Source: an uncultured Megamonas sp. | Lineage (GTDB): Bacteria > Bacillota_C > Negativicutes > Selenomonadales > Selenomonadaceae | Length of the DNA stretch: 49,590 nucleotides | Reading direction: 5' to 3' | Assembly: GCA_900556715.1 (NCBI GenBank) | Contig: USPM01000004.1 | Span: forward strand, 1 to 49,590 | The notes under the pieces: model-generated | Told to the model about the DNA's origin: nothing | The model's input: only the letters and a program-made list of their open reading frames with translations | The model's database searches: none | Made by a program: the position numbers and the translations under genes | Shown: one piece after another, positions 44,094 through 49,590 of the stretch | How positions within the stretch are numbered: the first letter of the stretch is position 1 | Layout of the letters: every line of letters starts with the position of its first letter

Positions 44094-45068
44094 ATGGCTA
44101 GTATTAGAGATGTGGCTAAATTAGCACAGGTAGCTCCAAGTACAGTATCGTTGGTATTGAACAATAAAGGATATGTGTCAGATGCTTCGAGAAAAAAAGT
44201 ATTAGATGCAATAAAAAAATTAAATTATGTACCTAATGAATTAGCAAGAAATTTATATCGTAATAGTACAAATATAATTGGTATTATTGTACCTGATGTA
44301 GCACATCCTTTTTTTGGGGCTTTTATTGGTGCATTAGAGATAGCACTTTATAAATATAATTATAAAATAATGGTTTGTTCAACGATTGAAAGAGAGAATG
44401 CGGAACATGAAATTGTAGACATGTTAAGAAGACAAATGATAGATGGTATTATTATGGGTTGTCATTCTTTAGAAGTTGAATTATATGATAATGTCAATAA
44501 ACCTATTGTGGCTTTTGATAGAATTATTAATAATAAAATACCGATTATTCGTTCAGATCATGAGAAAGGTGGAAGATTAGCAGCTCAAGCAATGTTAAAG
44601 GCTGGTTGTAAGTATCCTCTACAAATAACAGGTATAAAAAATAGTTCAATGTCAGCATATTTACATCATAGTGCATTTAAAGATGAATTATCTAGAAATG
44701 GAATTGAAGTGATAAATTATGAAATGGAATGGAATAAATTTGACATGAACTATTTTAAGAGAGTTGCTGTCGATGTATTTGAAAAATATCCCCATATTGA
44801 TGGTGTATATGGTGCTGATATGGTGGTTTGTGCATGCTTAGGTGAAGCACGTAAGCGAAAATTAGACATACCAAAAGATATAAAATTTATAGCATATGAT
44901 GGAACTTTTATAACAGAAAGTAGTTTTTATAATATAACTGCTATTGTTCAACCTATAAATATATTAGCTCAAAAAACTGCACAAATGATAGTTTCTTTGA
45001 TAAAAAACGAAAATATAGAAAAAGAGGTAATTGTGCCAATATCTATACGATATGGTGATACTTGCTAA
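44094..45068 (+). CDS. LacI-family transcriptional regulator
   Basis: A 324-residue LacI regulator. The DNA-binding domain is at the N terminus (MASIRDVAKLAQVAPSTVSL, then hinge NYVPNELARNLYRNSTNIIG), followed by the two-lobed sugar-binding domain (IIGIIVPDVAHPFFGAFIGA). It lies directly upstream of and in the same orientation as GH32 and an MFS symporter. Two CG-centred palindromes near the next promoter are likely operators. The inducing sugar is probably sucrose or a fructoside. A short hairpin follows its stop. Confidence 0.92.
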   Translation: MASIRDVAKLAQVAPSTVSLVLNNKGYVSDASRKKVLDAIKKLNYVPNELARNLYRNSTNIIGIIVPDVAHPFFGAFIGALEIALYKYNYKIMVCSTIERENAEHEIVDMLRRQMIDGIIMGCHSLEVELYDNVNKPIVAFDRIINNKIPIIRSDHEKGGRLAAQAMLKAGCKYPLQITGIKNSSMSAYLHHSAFKDELSRNGIEVINYEMEWNKFDMNYFKRVAVDVFEKYPHIDGVYGADMVVCACLGEARKRKLDIPKDIKFIAYDGTFITESSFYNITAIVQPINILAQKTAQMIVSLIKNENIEKEVIVPISIRYGDTC

Positions 45069-45093
45069 GATAAAAGGAATAAGTCCTTTTATC
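45069..45093 (+). terminator. Hairpin after the LacI gene (weak terminator)
   Basis: GATAAAAGGA (45069-45078) and TCCTTTTATC (45084-45093) form a perfect 10-bp stem, but there is no following T-run, so termination may be partial. Confidence 0.45.
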
Positions 45094-45141
45094 AATATAA
45101 ATATCAGAAAATAAATTCTTTTTTGTTGTTTTAAAAAAATG

Positions 45142-45170
45142 TTGATTTTTTAAAAAGATAGTGATATTAT
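45142..45170 (+). promoter_or_regulatory. Sigma-A promoter for the GH32-MFS operon
   Basis: TTGATT (45142-45147), 17-base spacer, TATTAT (45165-45170). Transcription would start near 45177. Confidence 0.65.
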
Positions 45171-45177
45171 TATTCCA

Positions 45178-45252
45178 GGAAATATAAAACGCGTTTGATA
45201 TAAAGTAGATTTTATATTTCCAAATATTTTTAATCGAAAATCGAACCGGTTT
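45178..45252. promoter_or_regulatory. LacI-type operators downstream of the promoter
   Basis: AAACGCGTTT (45187-45196) is a perfect CG-centred palindrome, and AACCGGTT (45244-45251) is a second. The first overlaps the left arm of a perfect 12-bp inverted repeat, GGAAATATAAAA (45178-45189) and TTTTATATTTCC (45210-45221). All lie just after the predicted transcription start, so a bound LacI-type repressor would block or trap polymerase. Binding is inferred, not shown. Confidence 0.55.
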
Positions 45253-45282
45253 TATAAATTTATTATAATAGGAGTGAAAAAT

Positions 45283-46755
45283 TTGAAACACAATGAAGCA
45301 CTATTAAAAGCTGAAAAATTTCAACAAAAAATGGAGACGATTGCACAGAATGATTATTGGAGACCACAATATCATATTGCTGCACCAGCTAATTGGTTAA
45401 ATGATCCTAATGGATTCTGTTTTTATAAAGATGAATATCATTTATTTTATCAATATCATCCATATTCTAGTCAGTGGGGGCCTATGCATTGGGGACATGT
45501 AGCTAGTAAGGATTTAGTGAATTGGGAATTACGACCAATTGCTCTTGCACCTACTGATGAATATGATAAGGATGGTTGTTTCTCTGGTAGTGCAATTGAA
45601 AATGATGGTAAATTATATTTATTATATACAGGTCATGTAGACTTAGATAATAGTAACGGTGGCAATGATAGAATTGAAACACAGTGTTTAGCTGTTAGTA
45701 ATGATGGAAATCATTTTGAAAAAGTAGAAAATAATCCTGTAATTAAAGCTTTACCTAAAAATTTAAATATAAGAACAGAACATTTCCGTGATCCTAAAGT
45801 ATGGAAACATGGAGATTATTTTTATACTGTAGTGGGTGCACAGACAAAAGAAGAAACAGGTCAAGTTGTAGTATATAAGTCTAAAGATTTATATAATTGG
45901 GAATTTTTAAATATCATGGCAACTTCTAATGATGGAGAAAATGTAGGATTTATGTGGGAATGTCCTAATTTTGCCCAAATTGATGATTATGAAGCTTTGA
46001 TTTTCTCACCACAAGGTGTAAAACCAGAAGGTAATAAATTTTTAAATGTGCATCAATCTGGATTTTTCTTAGGAAAAATGGATTATCAAACAGGCGTTTT
46101 TGCCCGTGAAGGTAAATTTGATATTTTGGATTATGGTTTTGATTTTTATGCTCCACAGATAATGCAAGATGAAAAAAACAATCGTTGTTTAATGATTGCT
46201 TGGCTCGATATGTGGGAAAGTAATATGCCAGAACAAGAAAATCATTGGGCTGGTATGATGAGTATACCACGTGTATTAAAAGTAGAAAATAACATGATTT
46301 ATAGTAAACCTGCTGAAGAATTGAGCAAATTACATAAATCAAAAGTACATTATGAACAGGTAATAGAAGAAGCTACTTCTTTTGAGGGTGTAAATGGCGA
46401 TTGTTATCAATTAGATATAGATTTTGATTTAGAAAAGGCACAAGGATTTATATTAAAATTACGAGTTTCAAATACAGAAGAGACGGTAATTTCATATGAT
46501 AAAGATACTAAAATATTTAAATTAAATCGTGATAAATCTGGTTGTGGAGTTAAAGGTGAACGTGAAGTTTCCATCGAACCGGTTAGAGAAAAGATGAATT
46601 TACAAATTTTCAGTGATCGTTCATCATTGGAAATCTTTATTAATGGTGGTAAACGAGTTTTAAGTTCCAGAATTTATCCATCTAAGGAAGCAAAAGGAAT
46701 CGTATTTATACCAAATGGAAACATAAAAACAAATGTAGATTTTTATGAAATTTAA
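45283..46755 (+). CDS. GH32 beta-fructosidase (sucrose/fructan hydrolase)
   Basis: A 490-residue GH32 enzyme. Its nucleophile Asp41 lies in WLNDPNG, Asp170 in FRDPK and acid/base Glu226 in WECPNF. The C-terminal beta-sandwich starts near 350. No signal peptide is seen, so it is cytoplasmic. TTG at 45283 is 8 bases after AGGAG; a GTG at 45274 lies within that ribosome site and is rejected. It is 12 bases upstream of an MFS sugar symporter, so the sugar arrives unphosphorylated and the substrate is probably sucrose or short fructans, unlike the PTS-linked GH32 at 30661. Confidence 0.92.
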   Translation: MKHNEALLKAEKFQQKMETIAQNDYWRPQYHIAAPANWLNDPNGFCFYKDEYHLFYQYHPYSSQWGPMHWGHVASKDLVNWELRPIALAPTDEYDKDGCFSGSAIENDGKLYLLYTGHVDLDNSNGGNDRIETQCLAVSNDGNHFEKVENNPVIKALPKNLNIRTEHFRDPKVWKHGDYFYTVVGAQTKEETGQVVVYKSKDLYNWEFLNIMATSNDGENVGFMWECPNFAQIDDYEALIFSPQGVKPEGNKFLNVHQSGFFLGKMDYQTGVFAREGKFDILDYGFDFYAPQIMQDEKNNRCLMIAWLDMWESNMPEQENHWAGMMSIPRVLKVENNMIYSKPAEELSKLHKSKVHYEQVIEEATSFEGVNGDCYQLDIDFDLEKAQGFILKLRVSNTEETVISYDKDTKIFKLNRDKSGCGVKGEREVSIEPVREKMNLQIFSDRSSLEIFINGGKRVLSSRIYPSKEAKGIVFIPNGNIKTNVDFYEI

Positions 46756-46767
46756 GGAGCGTTTATA

Positions 46768-48009
46768 ATGAAAAATTTAATTTATTGGAAATTAAGTGCA
46801 TTCTTCTTCGTATATTTTTTCTCATGGTTAGTATTTTTTGCATTTTTACCAATATGGTTTGGTCAAAAAATTCAATTGACTGGTATGCAAATAGGTACAA
46901 TTTATGCAGGTAATGCTATCTTTAGTATGGTATTACAGCCTTTTTATGGATATCTTTCAGATAAAATAGGAATGAAAAGATATTTACTATTTTTCATTGT
47001 TATTTTAGTTGCTTTAACAGGTCCATTCTTTGTATTTGTCTATGAACCATTGTTAAAAAATAACTTTTATGTTGGTGCAGTTATCGGCTCTTTTGTATTA
47101 AGTCTTGCTTATTATGCAGGTGTTGCAGTTATTGAATCTTTTATTGAAAAATGCGGTCGTATCTATAATTTTGAATTTGGTCGTGCTCGTGCGTGGGGTT
47201 CTCTTGGTGCTGCTGTTGGTGTATTTTGTGCAGGTCGTGCATTTAACTATGATCCAGACCTAATTTTCTGGATGGCTTCTTGTGGAGCAATTGTTTTACT
47301 TTTAATATTGTTAACGGTACGTATTGATGAAAGTAAGGCTGATTTCATAAAATCTGAACCAATTAATTTAGCAAATGTAAAACACTTATTCAGTATCAAA
47401 GATGTATGGCTCTTTATGATTTTCATTTTAGGTTCTGCTTGTGTATATGGCGTATTTGACCAACAATTTGCTATTTATTATGCTTCTTTATTCCCAACTG
47501 TTGAACAAGGTAATGAAACTTTTGGCTATTTAAATTCCTTACAGATATTCCTTGAAGCTGGCGGTATGTGTATAGCACCTTTTATTGTTAATAAAATTGG
47601 TCCAAAACATGGCTTGATTTTAGCTGGTTCTATCATGACTTTTAGAATGATTGGTTCTGGACTTGCAAATGACCCAATTAGTATTTCTATAATTAAATTA
47701 TTACATGCTATTGAATTATCTATCTTATTAGTATCTGTATTTAAATATTTGGCTAAGAACTTTGATACAAGATTGTCTTCTGTATTGTATTTAGTAGGTT
47801 ATCAATTATCAAACCAATTAGGCTCAGCTATTTTATCCCCAATTGTAGGAAATCTTTATGATACTGTTGGATTCAAAGTGGCATATCTATTCTTAGGTGC
47901 TGTTGTAGGTGTATTTACTGTATTCGGTGCATTTGTATTGATTTCAGATAAAAGAATACCAAAAGAAAAACAAAGTGAATTAAAAGAATATATTCAAAAT
48001 GAAGGATAG
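46768..48009 (+). CDS. MFS oligosaccharide:H+ symporter (LacY/CscB-like)
   Basis: A 413-residue transporter with about 12 hydrophobic helices. N-terminal KLSAFFFVYFFSWLVFFAF, QPFYGYLSDKIGMKRYLLFF and FEFGRARAWGSLGAAVGVF are those of the LacY/CscB sub-family, which imports lactose, raffinose or sucrose with a proton. The adjacent GH32 argues for sucrose. It is followed after 10 bases by the cytidylate-kinase-like gene. Confidence 0.9.
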   Translation: MKNLIYWKLSAFFFVYFFSWLVFFAFLPIWFGQKIQLTGMQIGTIYAGNAIFSMVLQPFYGYLSDKIGMKRYLLFFIVILVALTGPFFVFVYEPLLKNNFYVGAVIGSFVLSLAYYAGVAVIESFIEKCGRIYNFEFGRARAWGSLGAAVGVFCAGRAFNYDPDLIFWMASCGAIVLLLILLTVRIDESKADFIKSEPINLANVKHLFSIKDVWLFMIFILGSACVYGVFDQQFAIYYASLFPTVEQGNETFGYLNSLQIFLEAGGMCIAPFIVNKIGPKHGLILAGSIMTFRMIGSGLANDPISISIIKLLHAIELSILLVSVFKYLAKNFDTRLSSVLYLVGYQLSNQLGSAILSPIVGNLYDTVGFKVAYLFLGAVVGVFTVFGAFVLISDKRIPKEKQSELKEYIQNEG

Positions 48010-48019
48010 GTGAATTGGA

Positions 48020-48634
48020 TTGGATAAGAATATTGTTATCAGTATTAGCCGTAAATACGGCTGTGGTGGTCGTGAATTAGCACAGATATTAGCTGAAAAA
48101 TTAAATATTAAGTTGTATGATAGAAAGATAGTGCATATTGCAGCAGCTAAATTGGAAACTGATGATTTAAATGAAAATGATTTATTAGAATTAGAAAATA
48201 CTGTTAATCCATTAACTATGGCATTTTTCCCATTTCGTTCATTTGGTATTAATTTAGGCGAAGCAAGTAGAGGTATATTTTTGTCTGAAGCAAAAGCTAT
48301 TAGAAGATTAGCTAATAGTGGAAGTTGTGTCATATTGGGAAGATGTGCTGATTTTGTGCTTGATGATTTGCCAAATCATTTTTCTATATTTGTTACTGCT
48401 GATGATGAGTTTAGAATAGAAAGAGGAAAAAATGTCTATGGCGGTAAAACTCTAAAAGAATTAAATATTGAAGATAAAAAAAGAGGAAGATATTACAATT
48501 ATTATACAGGTAAAGAATGGGGAGATCCTACAAACTATAATTTAGTTGTAAATGTAAGTAAGTTTTCATTAGATGATGTTGCTGAAGCGATTATAAAATA
48601 TATTGAAGAAGTTCAAGTAAATAGAACTAAATAA
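48020..48634 (+). CDS. Cytidylate kinase-like protein
   Basis: A 204-residue protein of the cytidylate kinase-like (Cytidylate_kin2) group. The nucleotide loop is ISRKYGCGGREL, a divergent P-loop lacking the usual GKS/T. LYDRKIV, ILGRCADFVL and EWGDPTNYNLVVNVSKF are family features. Function unknown; it is not classical Cmk (which is about 225 residues with a canonical P-loop). The start is TTG at 48020 after AGGTGA. It follows the symporter by 10 bases and may be the last gene of the sugar operon, though that link is only positional. Confidence 0.8.
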   Translation: MDKNIVISISRKYGCGGRELAQILAEKLNIKLYDRKIVHIAAAKLETDDLNENDLLELENTVNPLTMAFFPFRSFGINLGEASRGIFLSEAKAIRRLANSGSCVILGRCADFVLDDLPNHFSIFVTADDEFRIERGKNVYGGKTLKELNIEDKKRGRYYNYYTGKEWGDPTNYNLVVNVSKFSLDDVAEAIIKYIEEVQVNRTK

Positions 48635-48695
48635 TTTTTATTGATTTGATTTTGAGCAAAAATTTATTTTAAATAAATTGAGGAGAGAATATATT

Positions 48696-49590
48696 ATGTT
48701 TAACAAATCTACATTAACTATCACAACATCTGCTTTGGTTTTAATGAGTACGGGAGTAGCAGGAGCTGCTAGTAATCCATTTAGTGATGTTCCTCAAGAT
48801 AGCTGGGCTTATGATGCAGTAGCAACACTTGCCGCTGATGGCGTAATTGACGGTTTCCCAGATGGAACATACCAGGGCAATAAAACAATGACACGTTATG
48901 AAATGGCTCAGATTGTAGCTCGTGCTATGGCAAAAGAAGATTTACAAAAAGCAGATAAAGCTATTGTAGATAAGTTAGCTGCTGAATTTGCAGAAGAACT
49001 AGATAACTTAGGTGTAAGAGTAGCAGAACTCGAAGAAAAAAGTGATAATTTAAAATTCACAGGTACAGCTCGTTTACGTTATGATGATGGCGATATCAAT
49101 GCTACTAACTATAAAGCTGGATATGGAGACGACAGTGCAAGTCACTCTCATATTGAATTTTGGATGAGAGGAAAAGTAAACGACAATTGGACAGCAGTAG
49201 GACAGATTGAAACAGAATATAATATGAAATCTGATAGTATAACTGCATATGGAGATAAAGATTTACAGGTAAATAAAGCATATGCAGAAGGAAATTTCGG
49301 CGATAGCATGTTGAAAATAGGTCGTTATGGAGAATACTCCTCATATGGTAGAATAATCGATACAGAAATTTCTGGTGCAGAATATACATTTGAAAATGGA
49401 GATTTATCTGGAGCATTGACTTATGGTAGATTAAAAGATAGCAGAACATTAGCTGGAACTACATTTGGAACAAATGAAAGAAATGAAGATGGATCAGTTA
49501 AAACATATGGGGCATATCTTGGAACAGAATATTCATCTGCTAGATTGAAATATAATCTTAGCCCAGTAACAGCAATTGGTGCAACATATG
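48696..49590 (+). CDS. OmpM-type SLH porin (partial, right edge)
   Basis: An open frame runs from ATG 48696 past the window end (298 codons seen). It begins with a Sec signal (about 1-25, MSTGVAGAA), then one SLH domain (about 27-85, NPFSDVPQDSWAYDAVATLA, IDGFPDGTYQGNKTMTRYEM), a coiled coil (about 90-125, KAIVDKLAAEFAEELDNL) and beta-barrel strands from about 128 (FTGTARLRYDDGD). In Negativicutes this OmpM/Mep45 design tethers the outer membrane to polyamine-modified peptidoglycan while forming the major porin. The ribosome site is AGGAGAG. Absence of the C terminus is due to the window edge. Confidence 0.93.
   Translation, partial: MFNKSTLTITTSALVLMSTGVAGAASNPFSDVPQDSWAYDAVATLAADGVIDGFPDGTYQGNKTMTRYEMAQIVARAMAKEDLQKADKAIVDKLAAEFAEELDNLGVRVAELEEKSDNLKFTGTARLRYDDGDINATNYKAGYGDDSASHSHIEFWMRGKVNDNWTAVGQIETEYNMKSDSITAYGDKDLQVNKAYAEGNFGDSMLKIGRYGEYSSYGRIIDTEISGAEYTFENGDLSGALTYGRLKDSRTLAGTTFGTNERNEDGSVKTYGAYLGTEYSSARLKYNLSPVTAIGATY

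Noticed and set aside
49105..49449. Open frame of 114 codons on the minus strand near the right edge
   Set aside because: It lies within the OmpM-type porin gene, which has signal peptide, SLH domain and barrel strands in frame.

Overview
The window is AT-rich (about one third GC by eye) and reads as a chromosomal segment of a Negativicutes bacterium, a Firmicutes-lineage organism with an outer membrane, most likely Megamonas or a close relative. The evidence is an OmpM-type porin with an N-terminal SLH domain at the right edge, a C-terminal beta-barrel remnant at the left edge, an LptA/OstA-like periplasmic protein, Firmicutes-type operons (rimP-nusA-ylxR-ylxQ-infB-rbfA-nrnA-truB, def-fmt) and a perfect CIRCE element before groES-groEL. 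The genus is inferred from overall character; no database search was possible.

Layout. 1-150: end of an outer-membrane protein and a two-way terminator. 151-5909: a Tat-exported DUF362 protein and a sigma54 activator, divergent from a yjiH-yjiG-iadA operon with a textbook -24/-12 promoter. 6399-8447: OPT-family transporter. 8574-10723: HD protein, folP, fused folB-folK. 10777-13039 (minus): DUF116, fmt, def. 13171-20640: a YacP-type nuclease and the long translation/transcription operon, which has a hairpin leader and an IF-2 with a very Asn-rich N terminus. 20755-26666: pseudouridine synthase, flavoprotein, Rrf2 regulator, EcsC-like protein, Gfo/Idh oxidoreductase, amidohydrolase and LptA-like protein. 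26722-30539: alcohol/glycerol dehydrogenase, a 53-residue ORF with an ImmA/IrrE peptidase, a flavodoxin-like reductase with a divergent HxlR regulator, and an AraC regulator.

30661-33920 is a sucrose-type PTS locus (GH32 plus EIIBCA). 34001-36583 (minus) encodes an 860-residue fusion of CoA-disulfide reductase, rhodanese, sirohaem sulfite/nitrite reductase and two ferredoxin clusters. 36741-39338 (minus) encodes a UvrD-type helicase with a complete DnaQ-type exonuclease embedded in it. Then come a DUF4337 membrane protein, a MerR regulator facing an NTF2-like protein, a TauE/SafE exporter and groES-groEL. 44094-48009 is a second sucrose/fructan locus (LacI, GH32, MFS symporter), followed by a cytidylate-kinase-like gene and the OmpM porin, which runs off the window.

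The window therefore carries two independent beta-fructosidase systems, one for phosphorylated sugar entering by PTS and one for sugar entering by a symporter. I see no CRISPR array, tRNA, rRNA, insertion sequence or prophage. The strongest candidates for something under-described are the sulfur-redox fusion, the nested helicase-exonuclease, the overlapping merR/NTF2-like promoters, and the short ORF coupled to ImmA/IrrE.
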